Assembly: GCF_030690725.1 (NCBI RefSeq)
Contig: NZ_JAUYGD010000004.1
Coordinates: 53,327 to 117,326 of the forward strand
DNA: 64,000 bases
Direction: 5' to 3'
Source of the DNA: Pseudomonas sp.
Lineage (GTDB): Bacteria > Pseudomonadota > Gammaproteobacteria > Pseudomonadales > Pseudomonadaceae
Shown: positions 9,765 through 19,539 of the stretch, piece after piece
Layout of the letters: every line of letters begins with the position of its first letter
Position numbering within the stretch: position 1 is the first letter of the stretch
Made by a program: the position numbers and the translations under genes
Notes under the pieces: generated by a model
Told to the model about the DNA's origin: nothing
Seen by the model: only the letters and a program-made list of their open reading frames with translations
Databases searched by the model: none

Positions 9765-12700
9765 ATGCCTGCAGTTCCCCACCGCCTCTCACCATGGACC
9801 TGGTTGCTGCCGCTGCCATTGCTCCATCTGGCCACCTGGCTTTCCCTGGCGACCCAGTTCACCGATGGGGCGGCGCTGTGGTACCCACCGTTTGCCCTGG
9901 CGCTGGTGTTTGCCCTGTGGTGGGGGCCGCGCGTATTGCTTGCGGTGTACCTCAATGCCGCGTTGTCGATTCCGTTGTGGGGCCTGGAATGGCAGTGGGC
10001 GCCGCTCTATGCCCTGCCGGAAACCCTCGGTGTAGCGCTGGCCTGGCTGTTGCTGCGGCAGCGGCCGTTTGATCCGGCGTTGCCCGACCTCAGTCATTTG
10101 CTGCGTTTTATGCTGCTTGGCGTGCTGCTGCCGATTGTGCCCATGTCGCTGGGTGTGCAGGGTAATCTCTGGTTGTTTGGTCATGCGCCACTGGAGGAAT
10201 TGCCCTCGGGCAGCATGACCCTGTGGCTGGCCGATAGCCTTACCGCCCTGGCCATCGCCATTCCCTTGCTGGTGTATCTGACCCCCTGGTTGCGGCGCCA
10301 CGGCTGGTTGGCAGGGCCCGTGCGCAGCGGCTGTGAGCAGGTGCCCGAGGTGCTGCGCCAGTTGCCGCCCTGGCCGCTGCTGGTGCTGCTGTTGATCGGC
10401 ATGCCCTGGCTCCTTGGGGTGCTGCCACTGACCCTCAATCTGCCGCTGATTGGCGTGATGCTACTGGGCCTGGCGTTGGTCTGGGGTTTTGCTGGCGGTC
10501 TCTGTGGCGCGGTGCTCAGCGTATTGATGGTGTTGATCCTGCCGCTGCTGCGCGGCCTGGTGAATAGCGCGGCCTGGCTCGACCCGCAACGCATGGAGCT
10601 GCACTTCAGCGTGCTGCTATTTATGCTCGCCACCCTCCTGGTGGGGCGCAGCCTGAGCGATCTGCGCCAGGCGCTGGCGCGCAGTGCGCAGATGCAGCAG
10701 CAACTGGCCCTGGCCAACTTGGCGCTGGAGGCCAGCCCTCTGGGGGTGATCATTGCCGATGCGCGCCAGCCGGCATTGCCGCTGATCTACTGCAACCCGG
10801 CCTTCGAGCAGATTACCGGCTACAGCCGCGAGGAGGCCCTGGGCAACAATTGGAACTTCCTCCTGCGCGATGACCAGCAGCAACAGGGCTTGAGCCGCTT
10901 GCAGCAGGCCGTGCGCGAGGGTATGGGCTGCGATGTGGTGCTGCGTAACTACCGCAAGAACGGCCAGCAATTCTGGAACGAATTTACCCTGGCGCCGATG
11001 CGCGATGACCAGGGCATCAGCCATTTTGTCGCCCTGCAGAGCGATGTCACCGCCCGCGAGCAACTGGCCACCCAGGTGCGCTCACAGAGCGACGAGCTGC
11101 TCAAACAGAGCTATCTGTTCAGCCAGACCGAGCACATCGCCAACCTCGGCGGCTGGGTGCTGAACCTGCCAGAGCAGGATATGGACTGGAGCGCCGGCTG
11201 CTTTCGCATCTACGAGCTGGACCCGAAAAACGGCACGCCTAACCTCAATGGCGCCCTGAGTTACCTGGATGCCAGCGGCCGCGTGCTGGCCGAACAGGTG
11301 TTGCAGCAGTTGATCGATGGGCTGGAGCAATTCGATATCGAGGTGCGCCTGCTTACCGCCAAGGGCAAGACGCGTTGGCTGCGTATTCGTGGCATTACCG
11401 AGCGCGATGGCGCCGAGTTGGTGCGCGTGTATGGCGCGTTGCAGGATGTCAGCGCGCGTAAATACGCCGAACAGCAATTGCGCGAACGGGATGAGCGCCT
11501 GCGCCTGTTCTTCGAGGCGCCGCTGATCGGCATGGCCCTGACCAGCCCGAACTTTGCCTGGGAGGAGGTCAACCACAAGCTCTGCAGCATTCTCGGGCGT
11601 TCGCGCGAACAGCTGCTGGCGTCGAGCTGGGAAGAGCTGTCGCTGGAAGACGACCTGCACAACGAGCTGCCGCTACTCGACCAGGTGCTCAGCGGCCGCC
11701 GTGAAGGTTTTGAGCTGGAAAAACGCTTTCGCCGCGCCGACGACAGCCTGGTACATACCCGCGTCAGCCTGCGCGCGGTGCGCCACAGCACCGGCCGGGT
11801 GCGCATGTTTCTGCTGCTGGTGGAAGACATCAGCGAGCGCCTGCAGGCCGAGGCGCGCTACCGCACCATTGTCGAGAATGCGCCCGAGGCGATCATGCTG
11901 TTCGATCTGCACGGCACGCTGGTCGAGTGCAATGACAACGCCTTGCGCCTGCTGCGTTACAGCCGTGAAGAGATTGCCAGCAAGCGCGTGTTTGATCTAA
12001 GCCCGAGCAAGCAGGCGGACGGCCAGCTGACCGCCGAGCTGGGCCAGGTCTACCTGCAACGGGCGATGTCCGGCGAGGCGCCGGTATTCGACTGGCTGCA
12101 CCGCGACAGCAAGGGCCGGCAGATTCCTTGCGAGGTGCGCCTGGTGCGCATGCCGGGTGAGCCGGTGCTGATTCGCGGCAGCGTCACCGATATTTCCGAG
12201 CGTCAGCGTTATCAGCGCGAGATCGAGCGGCTGGCCTTCAGTGATGAACTCACCGGCCTGCCCAATCGGCGTTTGCTGCTCGACCGTCTGCAGCACGCGA
12301 TGGACCGCGAGCAGCGCGAAAATACCCTGGGCGCCCTGCTGTTTATCGACCTCGATCACTTCAAAACGGTCAACGACAGCCTCGGCCACCTGGTCGGCGA
12401 TGGCCTCCTGCGTGAGGTTACGGCGCGCCTGGCCAGCGGCTTGCGCGCCGAAGACACACTGGCGCGGATGGGCGGAGACGAGTTTGTGGTGCTGCTCGAA
12501 GGGCTCGACAGCAACCCGCAACTGGCGGCGGAAGCGGCAGCAGTCACTGCAGAAAAACTGCTGAAAAGCCTGGTGGGCACCTGCTGGATTGATGGCCATG
12601 AGCTGTCGATCAGCGCCAGCATCGGCATCGCCCTGCACCCTTTCGGCAGTCAGGTGGCCGCCGACGTGCTGAAACAGGCGGACACCGCCATGTACCGGGC

Positions 12701-13535
12701 CAAGCAGGGCGGGCGCAACGCCTTGCACTTCTTCGCCCCGGAAATGCAGGCGGCCATCGACCAGCGGCTGCAGATGCAGAGCGAGCTGCGTCAGGCGGTG
12801 CAGCGCAACCAGCTGTATCTGGTGTTTCAGCCGCAACTGGCGCTGGCCACCGAGCGCATTGCTGGTGCGGAAGTGCTACTGCGCTGGGTGCATCCAGAGC
12901 GCGGCGAAGTGATGCCCGGCGACTTTATCCCGCTGGCTGAAGAAACCGGCTTGATCGAGGAACTCGGTGCCTGGGTGCTGGAACAGGCCTGCGCGGCATT
13001 AGCGCGCTGGTTACCGCAGTGGCCGCAGCTGGTGCTGGCGGTCAACCTCAGCCCGCGCGAGCTGCGCCAACGCAGTTGTGTGGCGCGCATCAGCGAGTGC
13101 CTGCAGCGCCATCAGGTGCCGGCCACGGCGTTGGAGCTGGAAATCACTGAGGGCGTGCTGCTGGAGGAGGTCGAGCAGTGCATCAGCAATATGCAGGCGC
13201 TCAAGGCGCTGGGCGTGCGTTTCGCCATCGATGATTTCGGCACCGGCTACTCCTCGCTGACTTACCTCAAGCGTCTGCCGCTGGATCGCCTGAAGATCGA
13301 CCGCAGCTTTACCTGGGACATGGACGGTGAGGACGGCAGCGGCCTGATGCTGGTGCAGACCATTCTGGTAATCGCCCGCAACCTGGGCCTGGAATGCGTG
13401 GCCGAAGGCATCGAAAGCCAGTGGCAGCTCGACTGTTTGCGTCAGCATGGCTGTTCGCTGGGTCAGGGGTATTACTTTAGCCGGCCGCTAAAAGAGGCGG
13501 ACTTCCAGGCTTGGATGGCGGCTCATCACGGTTAG
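9765..13535 (+). CDS. MASE1-PAS-GGDEF-EAL cyclic-di-GMP protein
   Basis: A 1256-residue membrane protein able in principle to make and degrade cyclic-di-GMP. Residues 1-300 form a multi-pass MASE1-like sensor. PAS domains follow at roughly 315-430, 445-570, 580-690 and 700-815. The GGDEF motif is intact at 903-907, with an inhibitory-site RAED five residues before it. The EAL domain starts with EVLLR at 1036 and keeps DDFGTGYSSL and LKIDRSF, so both activities look possible. The first PAS closely resembles a LOV domain, but W363 replaces the flavin-binding cysteine. GAGG precedes the start. It faces rimK tail to tail. Confidence 0.93.
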   Translation: MPAVPHRLSPWTWLLPLPLLHLATWLSLATQFTDGAALWYPPFALALVFALWWGPRVLLAVYLNAALSIPLWGLEWQWAPLYALPETLGVALAWLLLRQRPFDPALPDLSHLLRFMLLGVLLPIVPMSLGVQGNLWLFGHAPLEELPSGSMTLWLADSLTALAIAIPLLVYLTPWLRRHGWLAGPVRSGCEQVPEVLRQLPPWPLLVLLLIGMPWLLGVLPLTLNLPLIGVMLLGLALVWGFAGGLCGAVLSVLMVLILPLLRGLVNSAAWLDPQRMELHFSVLLFMLATLLVGRSLSDLRQALARSAQMQQQLALANLALEASPLGVIIADARQPALPLIYCNPAFEQITGYSREEALGNNWNFLLRDDQQQQGLSRLQQAVREGMGCDVVLRNYRKNGQQFWNEFTLAPMRDDQGISHFVALQSDVTAREQLATQVRSQSDELLKQSYLFSQTEHIANLGGWVLNLPEQDMDWSAGCFRIYELDPKNGTPNLNGALSYLDASGRVLAEQVLQQLIDGLEQFDIEVRLLTAKGKTRWLRIRGITERDGAELVRVYGALQDVSARKYAEQQLRERDERLRLFFEAPLIGMALTSPNFAWEEVNHKLCSILGRSREQLLASSWEELSLEDDLHNELPLLDQVLSGRREGFELEKRFRRADDSLVHTRVSLRAVRHSTGRVRMFLLLVEDISERLQAEARYRTIVENAPEAIMLFDLHGTLVECNDNALRLLRYSREEIASKRVFDLSPSKQADGQLTAELGQVYLQRAMSGEAPVFDWLHRDSKGRQIPCEVRLVRMPGEPVLIRGSVTDISERQRYQREIERLAFSDELTGLPNRRLLLDRLQHAMDREQRENTLGALLFIDLDHFKTVNDSLGHLVGDGLLREVTARLASGLRAEDTLARMGGDEFVVLLEGLDSNPQLAAEAAAVTAEKLLKSLVGTCWIDGHELSISASIGIALHPFGSQVAADVLKQADTAMYRAKQGGRNALHFFAPEMQAAIDQRLQMQSELRQAVQRNQLYLVFQPQLALATERIAGAEVLLRWVHPERGEVMPGDFIPLAEETGLIEELGAWVLEQACAALARWLPQWPQLVLAVNLSPRELRQRSCVARISECLQRHQVPATALELEITEGVLLEEVEQCISNMQALKALGVRFAIDDFGTGYSSLTYLKRLPLDRLKIDRSFTWDMDGEDGSGLMLVQTILVIARNLGLECVAEGIESQWQLDCLRQHGCSLGQGYYFSRPLKEADFQAWMAAHHG

Positions 13536-13558
13536 GCGCGGTCGAGACAAGGTTCAGG

Positions 13559-13634
13559 TGTAGGGTGGATGACGTTTCACCCATCCACCAGCGGCTGTCT
13601 CATGGTGGATGAAAAGAGCGTCATCCACCCTACA
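13559..13634. repeat. 76-base nested inverted repeat (REP-like)
   Basis: Outer arms TGTAGGGTGGATGACG and CGTCATCCACCCTACA are perfect complements. They enclose a second perfect pair, CATCCACCA and TGGTGGATG, itself similar to the outer arm. It fills the gap between the convergent GGDEF-EAL gene and rimK and may end both transcripts. The GTAGGGTGGAT arm resembles dispersed pseudomonad repeats. Confidence 0.8.
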
Positions 13635-13681
13635 GCCTGCAGCGTTTCGCAATTCTTGACCGGGCTTCGCCTATGCCCGGC

Positions 13682-14587
13682 TCACCCCTTGCCCTTAGTA
13701 CGGGTTAGGTTCGGGCCGCTATTCTTCTCCAGATGCTGAATCACCAGGCTGGCGACATCCTTGCCGGTGGTGGTTTCAATGCCTTCCAGGCCCGGCGATG
13801 AGTTCACTTCCATCACCAGCGGGCCGTGGTTGGAGCGCAGGATATCCACGCCGGCCACCGACAGGCCCATCACCTTGGCGGCGCGGATGGCGGTCATGCG
13901 TTCTTCCGGGGTGATCTTGATCAGGCTGGCGCTGCCGCCACGGTGCAGGTTGGAGCGGAATTCGCCCGGCTTGGCCTGGCGCTTCATTGCGGCAATCACC
14001 TTGTCGCCGACCACAAAGCAGCGGATGTCCGCGCCGCCGGCTTCCTTGATGTATTCCTGCACCATGATGTCCTGCTTGAGGCCCATAAAGGCCTCGATCA
14101 CCGACTCGGCGGCAGTGGCTGTTTCACACAGCACCACGCCGATGCCCTGGGTGCCTTCCAGCACCTTGATCACCAGCGGCGCGCCGTTGACCATGTCGAT
14201 CAGGTCGGCGATGTCATCCGGTGAGTGGGCAAAACCGGTCACCGGCAGGCCGATACCGCGTCGCGACAAGAGTTGCAGCGAGCGCAGTTTGTCCCGCGAG
14301 CGGGCAATGGCCACCGACTCGTTAAGCGGGAATACGCCCATCATCTCGAACTGGCGCAGCACCGCGCAGCCATAAAAGGTCACCGACGCGCCAATCCGTG
14401 GGATCACCGCGTCAAAGCCTTCCAGCGGCTTGCCACGGTAGTGGATCTGCGGCTTGTGGCTGGCGATGTTCATATAGGCCCGCAGGGTGTCGATCACCAC
14501 CATCTCGTGGCCCCGCAGCTGCCCGGCTTCGACCAGGCGGCGGGTGGAATACAGGCGCGGGTTGCGCGACAGCACAGCGATCTTCAT
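13682..14587 (-). CDS. rimK: RimK, ribosomal protein S6-glutamate ligase
   Basis: An ATP-grasp ligase that adds glutamates to the C-terminus of ribosomal protein S6. The 301-residue length is that of E. coli RimK. ATP-grasp signatures are visible: [20 protein letters not shown], then [19 protein letters not shown] and [15 protein letters not shown] with the metal-binding E and N. The start overlaps the rimB stop by four bases (ATGA), so the two are translationally coupled. In P. fluorescens, RimK activity is tuned by RimA (an EAL protein), RimB and cyclic-di-GMP; no separate rimA is present here. Confidence 0.95.
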   Translation of the reverse strand: MKIAVLSRNPRLYSTRRLVEAGQLRGHEMVVIDTLRAYMNIASHKPQIHYRGKPLEGFDAVIPRIGASVTFYGCAVLRQFEMMGVFPLNESVAIARSRDKLRSLQLLSRRGIGLPVTGFAHSPDDIADLIDMVNGAPLVIKVLEGTQGIGVVLCETATAAESVIEAFMGLKQDIMVQEYIKEAGGADIRCFVVGDKVIAAMKRQAKPGEFRSNLHRGGSASLIKITPEERMTAIRAAKVMGLSVAGVDILRSNHGPLVMEVNSSPGLEGIETTTGKDVASLVIQHLEKNSGPNLTRTKGKG

Positions 14588-15078
14588 TGGGCACCAGGGG
14601 AGTCAGCGAGGGTGGGTTTGTTCTGTACGTAGGTCAGCGCCGGGTTGACCAGCAACTGCCCGGCAATCAGCGCCTTGGAGCCAAGCAACACGCGGTAGCG
14701 CATGGTTTTGCGGCAGGTCAGGGTGAACTCCACCGGCCATTCGCGCTCGCCCAGAGTCAGGTTGGTGCGGATCACATAACGCGACTGCGTGTGGCCATTT
14801 GAGCTTTTGATGGTTTTCACAGAAACCAGCTGCGCCTCGCAGCGATGACGGCGCTGCACCAGGGTGCCGAGGTGCGCGGTAAAGCGTACCCAGGGTTCGC
14901 CATCGCGGTCGAACGGCTGGATCTCGCTGGCGTGCAGGCTGGAGGTGCTGGCGCCGGTATCAATCTTGGCGCGCAGGCCGACCATGCCCAGTTCCGGCAG
15001 GTTGATCCATTCACGCAGGCCGATTACGCCAAGTTGGTCGAAAGTCTTCAAAGGGCGATCCATGGTATTTGCGGGCAT
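14584..15078 (-). CDS. rimB: RimB-type retropepsin-like aspartic protease
   Basis: A 164-residue protein of the RimK-associated protease family (sometimes annotated as ATP-dependent zinc protease). The aspartic protease signature is [13 protein letters not shown] with D40. The family removes or trims glutamate tails on ribosomal protein S6 in P. fluorescens. The ATG at 15078 has AAGGG about ten bases upstream; an internal ATG at 15063 lacks one. It is the first gene of a two-gene operon with rimK and is divergent from hslR. Confidence 0.88.
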   Translation of the reverse strand: MPANTMDRPLKTFDQLGVIGLREWINLPELGMVGLRAKIDTGASTSSLHASEIQPFDRDGEPWVRFTAHLGTLVQRRHRCEAQLVSVKTIKSSNGHTQSRYVIRTNLTLGEREWPVEFTLTCRKTMRYRVLLGSKALIAGQLLVNPALTYVQNKPTLADSPGAQ

Positions 15079-15149
15079 TCTAGTTGGCCCTTATGACAAC
15101 TGCATCAGGCAAAATGTCCGCCTGCACAGTGGGCATCAGTGGGGATCAG

Positions 15150-15581
15150 ATGAGCGATAAAGACGACGACAAGGTACGCCTGGATAAATGGCTGTGGGCC
15201 GCGCGCTTTTATAAAACCCGTGCCCTGGCCAAGGCGGCTATCGAAGGCGGCAAGGTGCACCATCGCGGTGAGCGCTGCAAACCGGGCAAGGAGCCGAGAG
15301 TCGGTGATGTCTACGTGATCCGTACCGGCTTCGAGGAGCGCAGCGTGGTGGTGCAGGCGCTTTCAGTAGTGCGCCGTGGCGCGCCCGAGGCGCAGGCGTT
15401 GTATGCCGAAACGGCGGAAAGCATCGAGCGCCGCGAGCAAGCGGCGGCGCAGCGCAAGGCAGGGGCGCTGGGTATGCAGACCGATGGCCGGCCGAGCAAG
15501 AAACAGCGCCGGCAGATGCACGACTTCAATGATCGGCAAGACGGCGGCCTGCGCCATCCCTGGGCTGACGAAGAAGCCTAG
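15150..15581 (+). CDS. hslR: Hsp15, ribosome-associated heat shock protein
   Basis: A 143-residue S4-domain RNA-binding protein that rescues stalled 50S subunits carrying nascent chains. The S4 motif begins VRLDKWLWAARFYKTRALA and continues KVHHRGERCKPGKEPRVGD. The C-terminal third is basic and disordered. The frame runs upstream, but the ATG at 15150 is chosen: GGGGA lies a few bases before it and the family starts near the S4 domain. It is divergent from rimB and near hslO, as in other pseudomonads. Confidence 0.93.
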   Translation: MSDKDDDKVRLDKWLWAARFYKTRALAKAAIEGGKVHHRGERCKPGKEPRVGDVYVIRTGFEERSVVVQALSVVRRGAPEAQALYAETAESIERREQAAAQRKAGALGMQTDGRPSKKQRRQMHDFNDRQDGGLRHPWADEEA

Positions 15582-15598
15582 GGGCGTGGCGCCTTTAT

Positions 15599-16393
15599 TT
15601 AGCGCCCGCTGATAACGCTCAGGCGGCCCAGCAGTGGCAGCTTGGCCAGGCTCTTGAGCAGCGGCTGGGTGACGTATTCCAGCCACTCACTGGTTTTGTA
15701 GGCAAACGGCGTAAAGCAGCCCCAGGCCAGCGCCAGCAGGGCGAGGAATACGCCGCCAACCAGGGCGTCCGAGCCCCAATGTGCGCCGGCTACCAGGCGC
15801 GGCAGCATAAAAATCACCGCCATCGTCCAGACCAGCAGCAGGCGCCAATTGCGCGCGAAGAAGCTCATAAACATCGCCCAGATCAGCAGCACCGAGGCGT
15901 GATCGCCAGGGAAGCTGCGGGTGGCGCTGTCCTTCATGTCCCAGCGCTCTTCCCAGGTTGGGAACAGCTCAGTCAGCCGCGCGGCGCCTTCCACCACCAG
16001 CGATGCACTTGGTCGCTGCCAGCCCATCAGCTTGACCAGCTCGGCGAAGCCGACGCGAAACAGCAACATCACGATCAGCGCCGCGAGAAAGGCATACAGC
16101 GCCTTGCGCACCTGAGCGCCGCTGAACACCAGGTCAGCCTTGAGCATCACGGCCAGCATCAGCACACCAACACCCATGTCCACCGGGCGCATGCTGCCGA
16201 TTGCCCAGGTCTGCGCCCACAAGCCGGCGCTATGCACGGGTTCGTTGAGCAGGGTAAACAGCTGCAGATCGAACTGGTCCCACAGCGCGCGGCTGGGCGC
16301 CCACAGCCAGCTGGCGAGCAGCAGCAGGGCGACGATATGGCAGGCAACCAGCGGGCGGATACGCCACTGGTCGTTAATAAAAGAAGGGGTCAT
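15599..16393 (-). CDS. PAP2-family membrane phosphatase
   Basis: A 264-residue inner-membrane protein with several hydrophobic segments. The three acid-phosphatase signatures are present: KLMGWQRPS, SFPGDHAS (PSGH-type) and PRLVAGAHWGSD, the last with the catalytic histidine. Such enzymes remove phosphate from undecaprenyl diphosphate, lipid A or phosphatidylglycerol phosphate. The substrate here cannot be told from sequence. AAGGA lies about ten bases before the ATG. It is convergent with hslR and divergent from hslO. Confidence 0.85.
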   Translation of the reverse strand: MTPSFINDQWRIRPLVACHIVALLLLASWLWAPSRALWDQFDLQLFTLLNEPVHSAGLWAQTWAIGSMRPVDMGVGVLMLAVMLKADLVFSGAQVRKALYAFLAALIVMLLFRVGFAELVKLMGWQRPSASLVVEGAARLTELFPTWEERWDMKDSATRSFPGDHASVLLIWAMFMSFFARNWRLLLVWTMAVIFMLPRLVAGAHWGSDALVGGVFLALLALAWGCFTPFAYKTSEWLEYVTQPLLKSLAKLPLLGRLSVISGR

Positions 16394-16549
16394 GCAGTGG
16401 CATCCTTGTCATCTGTAAGGGATTAAGGCGGCGGGCATGCTAGGTATTCTGTCTTCTGATTGCAAAGATTCGCTCTGCCTTTTGTCGGCAACTGTGACCC
16501 GGGTTGGTATCGATAGCTTCCGCCCGCAGCGCTGATAGATAAGAGGCGC

Positions 16550-16578
16550 TTGGTCGGACGGGCGTTTGCGCCTAAAAT
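16550..16578 (+). promoter_or_regulatory. Candidate promoter for hslO
   Basis: TTGGTC and TAAAAT are separated by 17 bases, ending about 30 bases before the hslO ATG. This fits a sigma-70 promoter. I do not see a convincing sigma-32 (heat shock) pair. Confidence 0.5.
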
Positions 16579-16609
16579 CGCGGGCCGAGTCACATTCAGT
16601 GAAGTTGGC

Positions 16610-17497
16610 ATGTCTGATTTTTCCCAACGCTTCTTGTTCGACGACAGCGATATCCGTGGCGAACTGGTCGGTCTGACCGACAGCTACAGCCATGTGCTGG
16701 CCAAACACACCTACCCGCAACCGGTCGCTCAACTGCTGGGTGAGCTGCTGGCCGCTGCCTCGCTGCTGATCGGTACACTGAAGTTCGAAGGCCTGCTGAT
16801 TCTCCAGGCGCGCTCCTCCGGTGCGGTGCCGCTGCTGATGGTCGAGTGCTCCAGCGAAGGCGAACTGCGCGGTATCGCCCGCTACCACGCTGAACAGATC
16901 ACTGCCGATGCCAACCTGCGTGAGCTGATGCCCGATGGCGTGCTGGCCATGACCGTCGACCCGAAATCCGGGCAGCGTTATCAGGGCATCGTCGATCTGG
17001 AAGGGGACACCCTGGCCGATTGCCTGACCAATTACTTCGCCACCTCCGAGCAGTTGCCCACCCGTTTCTGGCTCAGTGCCGATGGCCAACGTGCCCGCGG
17101 CCTGTTGTTGCAGCAGCTGCCGGCCGACCGTTTGAAGGAAGCCGATGAGCGTGAAGCCAGCTGGCAGCACGCCATGGCCCTGGCCGATACCCTGAAGGCT
17201 GAAGAACTGCTGGGGTTGGATAACGAAACCCTGCTGCACCGCCTGTATCACCAGGAAGCGCTGCGCCTGTTTGACCCGCGCGCCCTGCAGTTCCGCTGCA
17301 GCTGCTCGCGTGAACGTTCCAGCCGCGCGCTGATCAGCCTCGGCCAGGCCGATGCCGAGGTGCTGGTGCAGGAACACGGCGGCAGCGTGGAAATAGATTG
17401 CCAGTTCTGCAACGAGCGCTATCTCTTCGATGCCGCCGATGTGTTGCAACTGTTTATCGATGGGAGCATCGAAGCTCCATCGGATACGCGCCACTGA
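16610..17497 (+). CDS. hslO: Hsp33, redox-regulated chaperone
   Basis: A holdase chaperone activated when oxidation releases zinc from four cysteines. The C-terminal zinc site is complete: C230 and C232 (FRCSCSRE), then C264 and C267 (IDCQFC). The N-terminal domain begins [15 protein letters not shown]. The ATG at 16610 is used rather than the upstream in-frame ATG at 16550, because the upstream stretch overlaps the promoter and does not fit the family. 295 residues, full length. A long palindromic repeat starts immediately after its stop. Confidence 0.95.
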   Translation: MSDFSQRFLFDDSDIRGELVGLTDSYSHVLAKHTYPQPVAQLLGELLAAASLLIGTLKFEGLLILQARSSGAVPLLMVECSSEGELRGIARYHAEQITADANLRELMPDGVLAMTVDPKSGQRYQGIVDLEGDTLADCLTNYFATSEQLPTRFWLSADGQRARGLLLQQLPADRLKEADEREASWQHAMALADTLKAEELLGLDNETLLHRLYHQEALRLFDPRALQFRCSCSRERSSRALISLGQADAEVLVQEHGGSVEIDCQFCNERYLFDAADVLQLFIDGSIEAPSDTRH

Positions 17498-17622
17498 TTT
17501 ACGATCTGCTGTGCGTCGGCCCTGCTGCGTTAAAAACAGGCTCGGAATGCTCATGTACAAAAGTACACTCCGCTTCCTCTCCTGTTTTTGCCTTGCAAGG
17601 CTCTAGCTCGCTAGATCGTAAG
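17498..17622. repeat. Long palindromic intergenic element, copy 1
   Basis: About 125 bases abutting the hslO stop. Outer arms TTACGATCT (17499-17507) and AGATCGTAA (17613-17621) pair, AAAAACAGG (17532-17540) pairs with CCTGTTTTT (17581-17589), and TGTAC (17554-17558) pairs with GTACA (17563-17567) around a central loop. A second copy lies at 31955-32085 with high identity in the unpaired parts and compensating differences in the paired parts. No reading frame is apparent. Confidence 0.85.
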
Positions 17623-17701
17623 CAGGTTAGTGGGTAAATAGCACGTAAACCGTGCCGGAATGATCTGATCAGAGGCTGCACCCGCAGCCGGCTTTTTCTG
17701 G

Positions 17702-17752
17702 CATAATCCGGCGCACTTTTTTCGCTGTAGTAGTGCTTGATTTTCTACTACA
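17702..17752 (+). promoter_or_regulatory. pckA leader: -10-like box and 8-bp dyad
   Basis: CATAAT at 17702-17707 could be a -10 element. It is followed by the perfect dyad TGTAGTAG (17726-17733) and CTACTACA (17745-17752) with an 11-base loop, ending 42 bases before the pckA ATG. The dyad could be an operator or a leader hairpin; which is unknown. Confidence 0.4.
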
Positions 17753-17794
17753 AAACGTTCGGAAGACTCGGCCGCTTGGCCGACGGGGACCCAC

Positions 17795-19336
17795 ATGACG
17801 CAAGCCAACAACGCCGTGTACACCGACATCAGCGCTGCCCAACTGGTCGAAGAAGCCCTTCGTCGCGGTGAAGGCGAGCTGGCCGCCAACGGCTCCCTGG
17901 TCGTACGCACAGGCCATCGCACGGGTCGTTCGCCGGCAGATCGCTTCATCGTGCAAGAGCCGAGCACCGAGGCGAAAATCGCCTGGGGCGCGATCAACCG
18001 TCCGTTCCCGGCTGACAAGTTCGATGCCCTGTGGGACCGCGTGCAGGCGTTCTCCGACGCGCAGGACAGCTTCGTTTCCTACGTTCATGTAGGTTCTGCC
18101 GACGCGCACTACCTGCCGGTCAAGATGACCACTGCCACCGCCTGGCAGAACCTGTTCGGCCGTTGCCTGTTTATCAACCCGGAGCAGTACAACCCGGCTG
18201 GCAAAGGTGAGTGGCAAGTGCTCAACGTCGCCAACTTCGAGTGCGATCCTGCGCGTGACGGCACCAATTCCGATGGCTGTGTGATCCTCAACTTCGCCGC
18301 CAAGAAAGTCCTGATCGCCGGCATGCGTTACGCCGGTGAAATGAAGAAAGCCATGTTCAGCGTGCAGAATTTCCTGCTGCCGGACGCCGACGTGCTGCCG
18401 ATGCACTGCGCGGCCAACATCGGTGAAGAAGGCGACGTGACCCTGTTCTTCGGTCTGTCCGGTACCGGCAAGACCACCCTGTCGGCCGACGAAAGCCGCT
18501 ACCTGATCGGCGACGACGAGCACGGCTGGGGCGTGGGCGTGGTGTTCAACATCGAAGGCGGTTGCTATGCCAAGTGCATCGACCTGTCCGAGAAGAACGA
18601 GCCGGTGATCTGGAAAGCCATCCAGTTCGGCGCCGTGCTGGAAAACGTCGTCCTAGATGAAAACCGTGTACCGAACTACGCCGACGACAGCCTGACCCAG
18701 AACAGCCGCGCGGCTTACCCGCTGGAGCTGGTTGAGAAGCGCAGTGAGAAGAACCTCGGCGGCGAGCCGAACGCCGTAATCTTCCTGACCTGCGACCTGA
18801 CTGGCGTACTGCCGCCGGTGTCGATCCTCAACGAAGAGCAAGCGGCTTACCACTTCCTCTCCGGCTACACCGCGCTGGTCGGTTCCACCGAAATGGGTTC
18901 GGGCGGCGGCATCAAGTCGACCTTCTCCACCTGCTTCGGCGCGCCGTTCTTCCCGCGTCCGGCTGGCGAATACGCTGAGCTGCTGATCAAGCGTATCCGC
19001 GGCTTCGGTTCTAAGGTCTACCTGGTCAATACCGGCTGGACCGGCGGCGGCTACGGCGTTGGCAAGCGCTTCAATATCCCGACCACCCGTGGCGTGATCG
19101 CAGCGATCCAGAGCGGCGCGCTGATCGGCACCGAAACCGAGCTGCTGCCGATCATCAACCTGAGCGTGCCGAAGTCGGTACCGGGCGTTGAAACCAACCT
19201 GCTCAACCCGCGCAACACCTGGGAAGACAAAAACGCCTACGACGAAGCCGCCAAAGGCCTGGCCAAGCTGTTTATCGAAAACTTCCAGAAGTTCGATGTC
19301 AGCGACGCCATCAAGAATGCCGGCCCGCAGCTCTAA
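17795..19336 (+). CDS. pckA: ATP-dependent phosphoenolpyruvate carboxykinase
   Basis: Converts oxaloacetate and ATP to phosphoenolpyruvate, CO2 and ADP, the entry step of gluconeogenesis from organic acids. The 513-residue length is standard. The kinase loop [11 protein letters not shown] lies near residue 220, followed by GDDEHGWG with the metal-binding aspartates, and [10 protein letters not shown] near residue 46 binds substrate. The gene stands alone between a long leader and a strong terminator. Confidence 0.97.
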   Translation: MTQANNAVYTDISAAQLVEEALRRGEGELAANGSLVVRTGHRTGRSPADRFIVQEPSTEAKIAWGAINRPFPADKFDALWDRVQAFSDAQDSFVSYVHVGSADAHYLPVKMTTATAWQNLFGRCLFINPEQYNPAGKGEWQVLNVANFECDPARDGTNSDGCVILNFAAKKVLIAGMRYAGEMKKAMFSVQNFLLPDADVLPMHCAANIGEEGDVTLFFGLSGTGKTTLSADESRYLIGDDEHGWGVGVVFNIEGGCYAKCIDLSEKNEPVIWKAIQFGAVLENVVLDENRVPNYADDSLTQNSRAAYPLELVEKRSEKNLGGEPNAVIFLTCDLTGVLPPVSILNEEQAAYHFLSGYTALVGSTEMGSGGGIKSTFSTCFGAPFFPRPAGEYAELLIKRIRGFGSKVYLVNTGWTGGGYGVGKRFNIPTTRGVIAAIQSGALIGTETELLPIINLSVPKSVPGVETNLLNPRNTWEDKNAYDEAAKGLAKLFIENFQKFDVSDAIKNAGPQL

Positions 19337-19354
19337 GCTGTATCCGAAGCGTTG

Positions 19355-19385
19355 AAAAAACCGCCGTTAATCGGCGGTTTTTTTA
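19355..19385. terminator. Intrinsic terminator of pckA
   Basis: AAAAAACCGCCG, a five-base loop, then CGGCGGTTTTTTTT. A strong stem with a U-run on the plus strand and an A-run upstream, so it could also act on the minus strand. Confidence 0.92.
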
Positions 19386-19410
19386 TGCATGGGAAATCAA
19401 GCATCAATCC

Positions 19411-19469
19411 GTAGGAGGCGCTTTAGCGGCGAGCTTTTAATAAGTTGTCGCGGCTAAAGCCCCTCCCAC
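19411..19469. repeat. REP-like inverted repeat, copy A
   Basis: The left arm GTAGGAGGCGCTTTAGC pairs imperfectly with the right arm GCTAAAGCCCCTCCCAC. The right arm recurs in the same orientation at 49283-49346 and 51585-51622, so this is a dispersed repeat of this genome. Confidence 0.8.
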
Positions 19470-19495
19470 GGTGCTTTGCATGTGCGATAAGAAAC

Positions 19496-19521
19496 GGAAA
19501 AGCCGCCCGGAGGCGGCTTTG
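19496..19521 (-). terminator. Terminator oriented for a minus-strand gene
   Basis: On the minus strand AAAGCCGCC pairs with GGCGGCTTT and is followed by the T-rich TTCCGTTTC. Nothing intact reads into it, which argues for a lost or unrecognised minus-strand gene at about 19.54-19.96 kb. Confidence 0.6.
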
Positions 19522-19539
19522 GGTGCGTATCTGCTAACA

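Noticed and set aside
13559..13634. Integron attC site
   Set aside because: The inverted repeat lacks the core sites of attC and there are no cassette genes or integrase nearby; a REP-like element is the simpler reading.
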